A DNA stretch of 51,391 bases from Acidobacteriota bacterium (GTDB taxonomy: Bacteria > Acidobacteriota > Terriglobia > Bryobacterales > Bryobacteraceae). The notes beneath the pieces are model-generated. The model saw only the letters and a program-made list of their open reading frames with translations. It did no database searches and had not been told where the DNA came from. Of the stretch, positions 34,044 through 42,644 are shown in pieces (position 1 is the first letter of the stretch; every line of letters starts with the position of its first letter). The position numbers and the translations under genes are program-made. The DNA lies in assembly GCA_026393985.1 (NCBI GenBank), contig JAPKZB010000003.1, positions 1-51,391 of the forward strand, written 5' to 3'.

Positions 34044-34864
34044 CGGGCGGTGAGCTCCAGCATGAGAGAGAGGATCTCGTCGCGGTCGGCGCCCTGGAGG
34101 CCGAGGGCGAGTTGGGCCTGGAGGAGGCCGTATTTGCTGCCGATATCGAAGCGGCGGCCGGGGAGGACGGTGGCGAGGTAGCGTTCCTGGCGGGCGAGGA
34201 GTTGGAGGGCGAGGGACAGGCCGGGGACGGCGCCGGTGGCGGTGTGGTGGGTGTGGAGGATCTCCATGAGGCCGGGCGAGAACAGGTGAATGCCAAAGAA
34301 GCAGAGGTAGTGGCCCTGGCGGAGGCCAGCGGCGACGAGTTCGCGTTCGGCCTGAGTGGGAGTGGGTTTTTCGAGGACCGTTTCGACCTGGTAGAGGCCG
34401 TGGCCGAGGGCCGGGCCGCCGACGGCGCCGAAGTAGGGCAGGAGGCCTTCGCGGGTGGGGAGGACGGCGCTGACGCTGCAGCCTTCGGCCGCGTGGAGGC
34501 GGACGAGTTCGGCGGTGAGGGCGCTGACGGGGCCCTGGTCGGCGAGGTAAAAGTGGTCGCCGACGAGATGGAGGAAGGGTTCGGCGCCGACGAAGTCGCG
34601 GGCCTGATAGAGGGCGTGGCCGTAGCCTTTTGCTTCGGTTTGCTCGATCAGGGTGATGCGGCGGCCGGAGGGGGCAAAGAGGTCGGCGATGGGGGCGCGG
34701 TCGCCGGCGGGGATGACGATGCCGATTTCGTCGACGGCGTCGGCGAGGAGTTCGAGCAGGAAGTCGCCCATGGTGGGCCGGCGGTTGTCGGGCGTCGCCA
34801 GGGTCTGGTGCAGGATGTGCCGCTGGCCGGGGGCGGCTGCCGTGATTACTGCCTTGAGTTTCAT
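34040..34864 (-). CDS. GalU-like nucleotidyltransferase homologue with altered loop
   Basis: 274-aa protein of the sugar-nucleotide transferase fold. It retains GalU-like features: KAVITAA at the N-terminus, QTEAKGYGHALYQARDFVG (about 75-93), LHLVGDHFY, VLEKPTP, and a C-terminal RRFDIGSKYGLLQAQLAL. The canonical GLGTRLLPxTK loop is replaced by APGQRHILHQTLATPDNRRP (about 11-30), so catalysis may differ or be lost. Translation is coupled to the kinase/UDPGP fusion by ATGA overlap. The two proteins may form a complex; a regulatory or scaffolding role is possible. Confidence 0.78.
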   Translation of the reverse strand: MKLKAVITAAAPGQRHILHQTLATPDNRRPTMGDFLLELLADAVDEIGIVIPAGDRAPIADLFAPSGRRITLIEQTEAKGYGHALYQARDFVGAEPFLHLVGDHFYLADQGPVSALTAELVRLHAAEGCSVSAVLPTREGLLPYFGAVGGPALGHGLYQVETVLEKPTPTQAERELVAAGLRQGHYLCFFGIHLFSPGLMEILHTHHTATGAVPGLSLALQLLARQERYLATVLPGRRFDIGSKYGLLQAQLALGLQGADRDEILSLMLELTAR

Positions 34865-34905
34865 CGCTCTCGCTATTGTAGGGGCTAGACTGGAGTTAGT
34901 GCGCG

Positions 34906-35829
34906 ATGCGTGAACTTTTTAATGCCCTGCATACCTGGCTGTACGAGGCCGTGCTGCAGCCGCTGCTGTTCCGGTGGGATTTGATGGGCTGGGCGGAGCT
35001 GGCCTACGAGTGGTCGGAGCTGTTTCTACTGGGGGCGATCGAGGTCGTCGTGCTGTGGGCGCTGCTGCGGCCGCTCGAGGCGCTGTTTCCGGTGGAACGG
35101 TGGGAAGACCGGGCGGAGACGCGGGTGGACGTGGTGTACACGCTGCTGGCGCGGTTGGGGATTCTGCCGATTTTCTTCTTTATCGTGCTGCAGCCGGCGG
35201 TGGATGCCGTGCACGCGGCGCTGCGGCTGCGCGATGTGATTCCGCCGAATCTCGAGGACTTACTGCCGGTTTTGCGGGACCGGCCGTGGCTGAGTTTGCT
35301 CGCTTATGCGGTGGCGTTTGACTTTCTCGATTACTGGCGACACCGCGGGGAGCATACCTATCGGCGCTGGTGGGCGCTTCATGCGGTGCACCATTCGCAG
35401 CGGCAGATGACGTTCTGGTCCGATGAGCGGGAGCATCTGCTGGGGCAGGCGGTGGCGGCGCTGCTGCGGGCGGGGTTCGCCGTGGTGATCGGGGTGCCGG
35501 CGGCGGACTTTCTGATGGTGACGCTGGCGGCGGGGGCGATTGAGAGTTTGTCGCACGCCAACATCCGGATGAGTTTCGGGCGGATTGGGGACCGGCTGCT
35601 GGTGAGCCCGCTGTACCACCGGACGCATCACGCGCGGCACGTCAACACGGCGACGAATCTGGCGACGCTGTTTCCGGTGTGGGATATTTTGTTCGGCACG
35701 GCGGACTTTTCGCGGACCTACCCGGCGACGGGCATCGACGATGACCGGGAGTATGGCCGGGGGTTCTGGCGGCAGCAGTGGCTGGGAGTGACGCGGCTAT
35801 TTGCGAAAGTGGAAGCGGGCGATCGGTAG
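34906..35829 (+). CDS. sterol desaturase/fatty acid hydroxylase family membrane protein
   Basis: Membrane di-iron oxygenase candidate, 307 aa. Membrane helices lie near residues 38-55, 77-98 and 128-142, with histidine boxes HRGEH (146-150), HAVHH (159-163) and HRTHH (238-242), plus H217. These fit the hydroxylase/desaturase family acting on lipids. ATG 34906 follows TGGAG. It is divergent from the GalU-like gene by about 40 nt. The 3' end overlaps the convergent phosphoesterase gene by 33 nt. The substrate (a membrane lipid, sterol or hopanoid) is unknown. Confidence 0.88.
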   Translation: MRELFNALHTWLYEAVLQPLLFRWDLMGWAELAYEWSELFLLGAIEVVVLWALLRPLEALFPVERWEDRAETRVDVVYTLLARLGILPIFFFIVLQPAVDAVHAALRLRDVIPPNLEDLLPVLRDRPWLSLLAYAVAFDFLDYWRHRGEHTYRRWWALHAVHHSQRQMTFWSDEREHLLGQAVAALLRAGFAVVIGVPAADFLMVTLAAGAIESLSHANIRMSFGRIGDRLLVSPLYHRTHHARHVNTATNLATLFPVWDILFGTADFSRTYPATGIDDDREYGRGFWRQQWLGVTRLFAKVEAGDR

Positions 35830-38235
35830 CGGCATTTCGCTGGCGGCGCCGCGGACGCTCTTCCAGATGATTTCGTTGAGGGCGAGCATGGGGGCGCGGT
35901 CGTACTCTTCGAGGTTCATTTCGAGCGACTCTTTGGCGCCCCAGGCGAGGGCGGTGTTGAGCGCGTTGAGATCGATGCGCGGCTTTTCGTGGGTGTAGGG
36001 GGTGAGGTCGGCGGTGGTGCCCATGGCGTTGTACATGGGGGTGGCGGCGGCATCGTACTGGCTCATGGGGGGCAGGCCGAGGAGGAGTTCGATGGAGCGG
36101 AGCATGGAGGTGGTGGTGTAGAGGGTGCTGTCGACGGTTTTGCGTTTGGTGTAGGGGCTGATGAGGAGGCCGACGGTGCGGCGGGCGTCGACGTGGTCGG
36201 GGCCGTTCTGGGCGTCGTCTTCGATGACGAAGATGGCGGTTTTGGGCCAGTAGGGGGAGCGGGAGAGGCGGTCGATGATGAGGCCGAGGGCGTAGTCGTT
36301 GGAGGCGACGGCGGCCTGGGGGGTGGGGGCGCCGGGGCGGGTGCCCTGGGTGTGGTCTTCGCCGAGGCTCATGACGGAGTAGTTGGGGAGGCGGCGGGCG
36401 GGGTCGGGCGAGGCGAAGTTGCGTTCAAACTCGTCGAGTTCCGCGAGGAAGACCTGGGCGTTGGCGGTGTCGCGCATGCCGGGCAGTTTGAACTTGGGCG
36501 AGACGTGGGCGTAGAGGTTGCCGATGCCGGGCGAGGCTTCCATGGTGGTGCCGTCGCTTGAGCGGGTGGCGTATTCGCCGTAGCTGCGATAGGTAAGGCC
36601 TTTGGCCTTGGCGACGTCCCAGAGGTTGCCGCCGCTGGGGATGTAGGCGTTCGAGATGCCGGATTTCGAGTGGCCGCCGTAGGTGATGGGCCAGAGCTTT
36701 TCGTTGAAGTCGGTGGCGTAGGCGGCGTTGGACCAGGAGTGGCCGTCGACGCTGACTTCGCCGTCGCAGAAGAGGTTATCGAACAGGACGAACTCTTCGG
36801 CGAGCTTGTGATGGTTGGGCGTGATCTCGCGGCCGAAGATGGTGAGGCGGGCGTCGCCGTTACCTTGCTTGAGATCGCCGAAGACCTGATCGTAAGTCCG
36901 GTTTTCCTTGATGATGTAGACGATGTGTTCAATGGGCGAGCCGACGCCGACGGCGGCGGGGATGACGGAGGGCTGCTGGGGGGCGGCGGCGCGGGTGAGC
37001 TGTTCGTCGCGGTAGGGGATGTTGGCGAGGACCTGGGCGGTGTACTTGCCGAGTTCGTTTTTGAGGTTCTTGAGGTCGACGCGGTGGACGGAGCCTTTCT
37101 GGAGGCTGCGGACACTGTTTTCGGGCATGCCGGGCTGGCGGAGGGGGCTGGTGGGGCCGGTGACGTTCGAATAGCCGCCGAGGCCTTTGGCGTTGCCGAT
37201 GATGAGCTGATTGGTGGCGGGCAGATAGGAGAGAGCCGAGGGGTACCAGCCGGCGGGGATGAAGCCGAGGATGGCGCTTTCGCCCTGCTCTTTGACGTTG
37301 ATGACGGCGACGGCATTGTTGTCGGCGTTGGCGACGAAGAGCATCTTGTTGGCGTCATCGAAGGCGAGGGCGTTGGGGGTGGAGCCTTCGGGGGCGAGAG
37401 CGGTGATGCCGACGTTGATGCGTTCAGTGGGGCGGAGTTTGGCGGTATCGATGACCATCACGCTGTTTTTGTTGGCGCAGGAGACAAAGAGGCGGCCGTC
37501 GGAGGCGAGCAGGAGGTCGTTGGGGTTGGGGTCGACGTCGATGGTGCGGACGACTTTGGAGGTAGCGACATCGATGACGGAGACCGAGGCGCTGGCCCAG
37601 TTGGAGACGTAGAGGGTTTTGGCGTCGCGGGAGAGGACGACGTCGTAGGGGTTGATCTGCGTGCGGATGCGTTCGAGGAGTTTGCCGGTGGCGGCGTCGA
37701 AGACGACGAGGTGGCCGGGTTCGTTGCCGGTGCCGCGGTTGGCGGCGTAGAGCTTGCCGTTGGTGGGATGGTGGACGAGGCCGGCCCAGAGGATTTTGTT
37801 GAGCGGGATGGTTTCGTCAAAGCGCTGCGTGGGTTCGGGGCTGAGTTTGCCGTTGGCGTAGGAGTAGGCGTAGATGGGGGCGCGCTGGGGGTTCTGGCGG
37901 CTGTCGGCGTTGCCGCCGGAGGCGTAGAGGGTTTTGCCGTCGGGGCTGAAGCCGAGGCCGAACCAGGCGGACTTCATGGGGATGCGCTGGACAGCCTCCC
38001 AGGAGGCGAGGTTGATGACGTCGAGGCCGTGGGGGTTGAAGCCGGCGTGAAGGCCGATGATGACCTTGCCGTCGGGGGACGGCATCAACTGGAGGGTCAT
38101 GTCTTCGGTGGGAACGGCGGGGCCGACGGGGGTGATCCGCCATCCGTTGGGGAGGTTGTAGCCACCGGGCATGGGGCCGGGGCGCTGGGCGAGGAGGAGG
38201 GCGGCGAAGGTGAGCAGGCAGAATAGGCGGCGCAT
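35797..38235 (-). CDS. secreted YncE beta-propeller / phosphoesterase fusion
   Basis: 812-aa exported protein. The signal peptide (about 1-16, RLFCLLTFAALLLAQ) is followed by a YVTN/YncE-type propeller (about 40-410; KTLYVSNWASASVSVIDVAT, MLFVANADNNAVAVINV). A phosphoesterase domain starts near IEHIVYIIKENRTYDQVFGD (about 440-460), with ITPNHHKLAEEFVLFDN, YGEYATRSSDGT and FVIEDDAQNGPDHVDARR. The C-terminal half is of the alkaline-phosphatase/acid-phosphatase AcpA class; combined proteins of this kind are common in acidobacteria. Substrate unknown. Its 3' end overlaps the convergent hydroxylase gene. Confidence 0.85.
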   Translation of the reverse strand: MRRLFCLLTFAALLLAQRPGPMPGGYNLPNGWRITPVGPAVPTEDMTLQLMPSPDGKVIIGLHAGFNPHGLDVINLASWEAVQRIPMKSAWFGLGFSPDGKTLYASGGNADSRQNPQRAPIYAYSYANGKLSPEPTQRFDETIPLNKILWAGLVHHPTNGKLYAANRGTGNEPGHLVVFDAATGKLLERIRTQINPYDVVLSRDAKTLYVSNWASASVSVIDVATSKVVRTIDVDPNPNDLLLASDGRLFVSCANKNSVMVIDTAKLRPTERINVGITALAPEGSTPNALAFDDANKMLFVANADNNAVAVINVKEQGESAILGFIPAGWYPSALSYLPATNQLIIGNAKGLGGYSNVTGPTSPLRQPGMPENSVRSLQKGSVHRVDLKNLKNELGKYTAQVLANIPYRDEQLTRAAAPQQPSVIPAAVGVGSPIEHIVYIIKENRTYDQVFGDLKQGNGDARLTIFGREITPNHHKLAEEFVLFDNLFCDGEVSVDGHSWSNAAYATDFNEKLWPITYGGHSKSGISNAYIPSGGNLWDVAKAKGLTYRSYGEYATRSSDGTTMEASPGIGNLYAHVSPKFKLPGMRDTANAQVFLAELDEFERNFASPDPARRLPNYSVMSLGEDHTQGTRPGAPTPQAAVASNDYALGLIIDRLSRSPYWPKTAIFVIEDDAQNGPDHVDARRTVGLLISPYTKRKTVDSTLYTTTSMLRSIELLLGLPPMSQYDAAATPMYNAMGTTADLTPYTHEKPRIDLNALNTALAWGAKESLEMNLEEYDRAPMLALNEIIWKSVRGAASEMPLPIARFHFRK

Positions 38236-38321
38236 GATCGATTCATTAGATCATCAAAGTGTGAACGGGTGATGACGGCGACCGCCTTCCCTGCCCCGGT
38301 GCCTGTAGAATAAGGCTCGAT

Positions 38322-39320
38322 ATGATTGTCTCTCCCGTCTCGTGTTCGGTGCCGCTCGACGCGGCCCACGGCAAGTATCCCGGCCATCTGGCGATTCCGT
38401 ACTCCTACAACCTGGGCGGTTGGGCGAACCTGCAGGTGCCGATCTGCTTGATTGCGAATGGACCCGGGCCGACGGTGCTGCTGATGGCCGGCAACCACGG
38501 CGATGAGTATCCGGGGCAGGTGGCGATCCATCATCTCTGGCGGCAGCTGGAGCCGGCGCAGGTGCGGGGCCGGCTGATTCTGATTCCGACGCTGAGCCCG
38601 CCGGCGGCGAGTGCGGGCACGCGGCTGTGGCCGCTGGACGGGCGGAACTTCAACCGCTGCTTTCCGGGCGACCCGGCCGGCACACCAAGCCAGGTCCTGG
38701 CGCATTTTCTGTCGAGCGTGCTCTTCCCGCTGGCCGACGTTGTCATCGACCTGCATACCGGCGGCCGCAGCATGAACTTCGTTCCCTGCGCCCATATGCA
38801 TCTGGTGGACAACCCGGCGATGTTCGCCGCCACCGAGGCGTTTCTTACCGAATTCTGTTTTCTCTACACCGATGTGGCCGGGGCGGGCTTGCTGCCGACC
38901 GAGGCCGAGCGGCAGGGCAAGGTGGTGATCACGACCGAGTTGGGGGGTGGGGAGACCGTCACAGCTTCGCTGCACCGGCTGACACAACGGGGATTGGGCA
39001 ACGTGCTGCGGCACATCGGGGTGGTCGACGGCGCGCCGGCGCCGCGGCAGGCCCCGGCCCGGTGGGTACAATCGCTCGACCGCGAAGATTACCGCTTTGC
39101 CCCGATTTCCGGTTTGTTTGAGGCAACCGTGGACCTCGGCGGCGCCGTAGCCACCGGCGATGTGCTGGGCCGCATCCACGACCTCGAAGACCCGAATCGG
39201 CCGCCGGCGCTCGTGGTTTCCCCGAGCGCGGGGCTGCTGATCGCCAACCGTTCCCCATCGCGCGTCGCCCAGGGCGATTGCGTGGCTGTGATCGCGCACG
39301 AGACCATTCCCTATGCCTAA
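38322..39320 (+). CDS. AstE/AspA family zinc deacylase (DoeB-like)
   Basis: Cytoplasmic M14-like deacylase, 332 aa. Zinc ligands appear in AGNHGDEYPG (H59, E62) and VIDLHTGG (H145). The overall pattern (NFNRCFPGDP, TTELGGGE, VVSPSAGLLIA) resembles N-acetyl-diaminobutyrate deacetylase (DoeB) of ectoine catabolism and succinylglutamate desuccinylases. AAGG lies just before the ATG. It overlaps the MlrC-type gene by 8 nt. Deacylation of an N-acyl amino acid or amine is the likely reaction; the exact substrate is unknown. Confidence 0.85.
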   Translation: MIVSPVSCSVPLDAAHGKYPGHLAIPYSYNLGGWANLQVPICLIANGPGPTVLLMAGNHGDEYPGQVAIHHLWRQLEPAQVRGRLILIPTLSPPAASAGTRLWPLDGRNFNRCFPGDPAGTPSQVLAHFLSSVLFPLADVVIDLHTGGRSMNFVPCAHMHLVDNPAMFAATEAFLTEFCFLYTDVAGAGLLPTEAERQGKVVITTELGGGETVTASLHRLTQRGLGNVLRHIGVVDGAPAPRQAPARWVQSLDREDYRFAPISGLFEATVDLGGAVATGDVLGRIHDLEDPNRPPALVVSPSAGLLIANRSPSRVAQGDCVAVIAHETIPYA

Positions 39321-40818
39321 AATCCTCATCAACGAACTGAAGCAGGAGATCTCTTCTTTCAATCCGCACCTGGGCCAGTACCGCGACTTTCTGATCGCAC
39401 GGGGCGAGGGGGTGCTGGCGGCCCACCGCGGCCTGCGTTCGGAAGTAGCCGGCGCCATGGCGGTGTGGGCCGGCCATCCGGAGGTGGAACTCGTCGGCGG
39501 CTACAGCGCCCGGGCCATCACCTCGGGAGGCACCCTGGCCGATGCGGCGTTTGCCCGGTTGGCCGAAGAGTTTCTCGCCGCCGTGCGGGCCAACCGGGAC
39601 GCCGATGCCATCTACTTCTGCCTGCACGGGGCGTGCGCGGCGCAGACGATCCACGACTGCGAGGGGTATCTGCTGGCCGAGACGCGGAAGATTGTGGGCG
39701 ACCGGGTGCCGCTGGTGACCTCGCTCGACCTGCACGGCATTCTGACGGACGATATCCTCACGCATTCTTCGGCGGTGGTGCTGTACCATACCTATCCGCA
39801 CGTGGACTTCTACGAGACGGGCGAGCGTTCGGCGCGGCTGCTGCTGCGGGTGCTCCGGGGCGAGGTGGAGCCGGTGTCGATCCGGGTGCCGATTCCGGCG
39901 CTGGTGCGGGGCAACGAGTTGAAGACGGCGACGGGGCGCTGGGGCGAGTGCGTGCGCGCGGCGATCGCGTTCGAGAATAGCCCGGGAGGACTATCGGGTG
40001 GGATGTTCATCGGCAACCCGTTTACGGACGTGCCGGATCTGCTTTCGAACGTCCTGCTGGTGGCGGACGGGGAGGCCAATGCGGCGGCGGCCGAGGCCGA
40101 GGCGGTGCGGATCGCCGAGACTTTCTGGGCGATGCGGCACCATCTGCATCAACCGCTGACGCCGCTCGGCGAGAGCATTGCGCGGTTTGCGCAGGCGACG
40201 GGGCGGGTGGTGCTGGTGGATGCGGCGGATGCGACGAGTTCGGGGGCGTCGGGGGATTCGAATGCGATTCTGCGGGAGCTGCTTGAGCAGGGGGTGCGGC
40301 GGACGGTGCTGCTGCCGGTGGTGGATGCCCCGGCGGTGCGGGCGGCGATGGCGGCCGGCATTGGCGCGACAGTGACGGCGCCGCTGGGCGGCACGCTGGA
40401 CCCGGGGAGGTTTACGCCGCTAGAGTTCACGGGCACGGTGCGGCATCTGTCGGATGGGCGGTTCCGGAGCGAATCGAACGGGGAGATCTGGGACGGCGGG
40501 CCGACGGCGGTGCTGGCGGCGGGGAACATCACGGTGGTGGTGATTAGTCAGGCGGTGAACCTGTTTGACCGGTCGCTGTTTCTGGCGCACGGGCTCGACC
40601 CGGCCTACTTTGACGGCACGGTGGTGAAGAGCCCGCACTGCCAGCCGCATATGTTTGATGACGGGGCGGAGCTGATTCTGAATATCGACGCGCCGGGTTC
40701 GACGAGTGCGAATTTGCCGTACCTGGGTCACACGCGCTGCGCGCGGCCGATTTTTCCGCTCGAGCCGGAGACGGAGTTCACGCCGCGGCCGCGCCGCTTT
40801 CGTTCGGCGGCGATTTGA
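39313..40818 (+). CDS. MlrC-type M81 family metallopeptidase
   Basis: 501-aa protein of the microcystinase C family. Features: NELKQEISSFNP at the N-terminus, AIYFCLHGA, and the metal cluster SLDLHG (D139, H141) with YHTYPHVDFYETG (H159, H163). The C-terminal domain (about 290-490) has LVDAADATSSGASGDSNAIL and HGLDPAYFDGTVVKSPH. MlrC cuts linear peptides after other Mlr steps, but most homologues occur in small-molecule catabolic clusters without microcystin degradation. Placed between a deacylase and an aldolase, it may act on an amide or peptide intermediate. Confidence 0.88.
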   Translation: MPKILINELKQEISSFNPHLGQYRDFLIARGEGVLAAHRGLRSEVAGAMAVWAGHPEVELVGGYSARAITSGGTLADAAFARLAEEFLAAVRANRDADAIYFCLHGACAAQTIHDCEGYLLAETRKIVGDRVPLVTSLDLHGILTDDILTHSSAVVLYHTYPHVDFYETGERSARLLLRVLRGEVEPVSIRVPIPALVRGNELKTATGRWGECVRAAIAFENSPGGLSGGMFIGNPFTDVPDLLSNVLLVADGEANAAAAEAEAVRIAETFWAMRHHLHQPLTPLGESIARFAQATGRVVLVDAADATSSGASGDSNAILRELLEQGVRRTVLLPVVDAPAVRAAMAAGIGATVTAPLGGTLDPGRFTPLEFTGTVRHLSDGRFRSESNGEIWDGGPTAVLAAGNITVVVISQAVNLFDRSLFLAHGLDPAYFDGTVVKSPHCQPHMFDDGAELILNIDAPGSTSANLPYLGHTRCARPIFPLEPETEFTPRPRRFRSAAI

Positions 40819-40826
40819 CATATGGT

Positions 40827-41684
40827 ATGGCAATGATCAGAGCTCTTCGATTGGTCCTTCCCGGATTGGTTCTGTGCGCCGCCACGCTGCCGGCGCAGAA
40901 CCAGCCGCGCATTTTCAATACCGTCAAGCAGAAGCTGGCGGCCGGTAAGCAGGTGGTGGGCGGGACGGTCAACATCGGCAATCCGGACACCTACTGCGCG
41001 ATGGCGAACGCAGGCTTCGATTTCCTGTGGATCGAGATGCAGCACAGCCCGATGAGCTATCAGGACGTGGCGCACATGGTGATGGCGTGCAAGGGCGCCC
41101 CGGCGATGCCGTTTATCCGCGTGCCGGATGCGACCGAAGGCGACATCCAGAAGGCGGTGGACCTGGGCGCCGTCGGCATTATCATCCCGATGGTGGACGA
41201 TGTGCAGAAGGTGAGGAACGCGATTAGATTCGCCATGTATCCGCCCAAGGGCAAGCGGAGCCTGGGCGGGGGGCAGTACGGGGCGCTCTACGGGCCGGAC
41301 TACCGGCGGATTGCCAACGATAACATGATGATTGTCGCCATGATCGAGTCGCCGGCCGGGGTGAAGATCGCCCGGGAGCTGGCGGCGATTCCCGAGGTGG
41401 ATGTGGTGTTTGTGGCCAGCACCGATTTGAGCAGTTTTTCGGGTTTGCAGCAGGGCGATGCCAAGTACGAGGCGATGGTGTCCGAGGTGCGGGACGCAGT
41501 GCTGGCGGCGGGGAAGAAAGTGGCGGGGCCGCTGGCGTGGAAGTCGACGCGGAAGGGCTACTCGTTCTATCAGGGGCCGGGCGAGACGTCGCTGCTCAAG
41601 TCCGGGGTGCAGTTGGCGCTGGGCGATTCACCGCAGAGCGAGTCGAAGAAGGGCGTGGCGCCGACCGAGGGGGCCGAGAAGTAG
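40827..41684 (+). CDS. exported HpcH/HpaI aldolase family protein
   Basis: Aldolase fold of the class II 2-keto-3-deoxy-sugar/hydroxy-oxo-acid type, 285 aa. Unusually it begins with a hydrophobic signal-like segment (MIRALRLVLPGLVLCAATLPAQ). The barrel has FDFLWIEMQHSPMSY, PFIRVPDATEGDIQKAVDLG, IIIPMVDDV and AMIESPAGV. The metal Glu is in the IES motif. The active-site His is present in MQHSP, where the usual order is EH. The start at ATG 40827 or 40833 is chosen over a TTG inside the mlrC-like stop. If exported, it would act in the periplasm on an external hydroxy-acid. Tail to tail with DUF4159. Confidence 0.82.
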   Translation: MAMIRALRLVLPGLVLCAATLPAQNQPRIFNTVKQKLAAGKQVVGGTVNIGNPDTYCAMANAGFDFLWIEMQHSPMSYQDVAHMVMACKGAPAMPFIRVPDATEGDIQKAVDLGAVGIIIPMVDDVQKVRNAIRFAMYPPKGKRSLGGGQYGALYGPDYRRIANDNMMIVAMIESPAGVKIARELAAIPEVDVVFVASTDLSSFSGLQQGDAKYEAMVSEVRDAVLAAGKKVAGPLAWKSTRKGYSFYQGPGETSLLKSGVQLALGDSPQSESKKGVAPTEGAEK

Positions 41685-41690
41685 GGGCGC

Positions 41691-42467
41691 TCAGTGCGTC
41701 ATGGCGTAGAGGATGTAGTTGATGCCGAAGCGGTAGGCTAAGGCGGTCATCTTCTCCGGGTATTCGGGCATGTCGGCGTGCTCCCAGGCGTCGCCGACAT
41801 CCTGATTGAAGTTGACGGCGACGACCATGCGGCCGTGGGCGTCGTAGATGGCGCGCCACTGCGGGGCGGTGGCCTGGGGGCTGACGCCGATGAGGCCGTC
41901 GGGGCCGCGGCGCAGGTGGCGCAGGCCGGGGATAAAGGTCCGTTCGGTGATGTCGTAGACGACGTGGAGCACGGGGTCGTGGTCGGGGATATCGACGATG
42001 GGGCGGTCGGGGAAGACGCGGGCCATGGTGTGGCGGAAGAGCTCCCATTCGCGATCGCCGTAGAAGTCGTCGGTGACGAGGAAGCCGCCGCGGTTGAGGT
42101 ATTCGCGGAGCTGGTTGACTTCGGGGTCGCTCAAGTCCCAGTAGCCGACCTGAGTGGCGTAGATCCAGGGGTAGTCGAAGAGGCGGTCGTCGGTGAGGGG
42201 GACGTGGACGGGAACGCCATTGTCGATACGGGTGAGGCGACGGACGCCCTGAGCGAAATGGGCATCGGCTTCGGGCCAGTCCTGACGCCACCAGCCGCGA
42301 CCGCGGCTGAGGGCGGGCAGGTCCCGATACTCGAGCCGGACAAAATGGAATCCGCCCGCGACGGGAAAATCGGCTTCGCTTTCGCCCCACTGGGCCTGCA
42401 CCGCCACAGCGATGACGGCGAACCGCAACAGGTGGCCGAAGGAGCGAAGCGGATCGAAATCGAACAT
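41691..42467 (-). CDS. DUF4159 domain secreted protein
   Basis: 258 aa. An N-terminal hydrophobic segment (about 11-26) looks like a signal peptide. The remainder is DUF4159: FHFVRLEYRDL, YPWIYATQVGYWDLSD, LREYLNRGGFLVTDDFYGDREW, and PVLHVVYDI. The fold suggests a glutamine amidotransferase-like Rossmann domain without obvious catalytic residues. Often found near MoxR/DUF58 clusters in acidobacteria, but the moxR gene here is 22 kb away. It precedes nothing on its strand for over 70 nt. Confidence 0.82.
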   Translation of the reverse strand: MFDFDPLRSFGHLLRFAVIAVAVQAQWGESEADFPVAGGFHFVRLEYRDLPALSRGRGWWRQDWPEADAHFAQGVRRLTRIDNGVPVHVPLTDDRLFDYPWIYATQVGYWDLSDPEVNQLREYLNRGGFLVTDDFYGDREWELFRHTMARVFPDRPIVDIPDHDPVLHVVYDITERTFIPGLRHLRRGPDGLIGVSPQATAPQWRAIYDAHGRMVVAVNFNQDVGDAWEHADMPEYPEKMTALAYRFGINYILYAMTH

Positions 42468-42540
42468 GGGCGCTATCCCTCCGAACCGGGAGACACACGG
42501 GGCTTGAGCCTATTGTGGCACAGCGGGAGCGCAAGAAAGA

Positions 42541-42630
42541 TGGCGGAGAAGGCGGGATTCGAACCCGCGGTACCCTTTCGAGTACACACGCTTTCCAAGC
42601 GTGCGCCTTAAACCACTCGGCCACCTCTCC
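42541..42630 (-). tRNA. tRNA-Ser(GGA)
   Basis: Cloverleaf on the minus strand. Acceptor GGAGAGG pairs with CTTCTCC, with one G-U pair. The D-arm contains GGCCGAGTGG, the anticodon loop CTTGGAAAG has anticodon GGA reading UCC/UCU, a long variable arm GTACTCGAAAGGGTAC is characteristic of class II serine tRNA, and the T-arm GCGGGTTCGAATCCCGC is standard. A CCA end is encoded (42541-42543); discriminator is G. It lies between DUF4159 and the secreted unknown. Confidence 0.97.
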
Positions 42631-42644
42631 GCGACAAATCTCTT

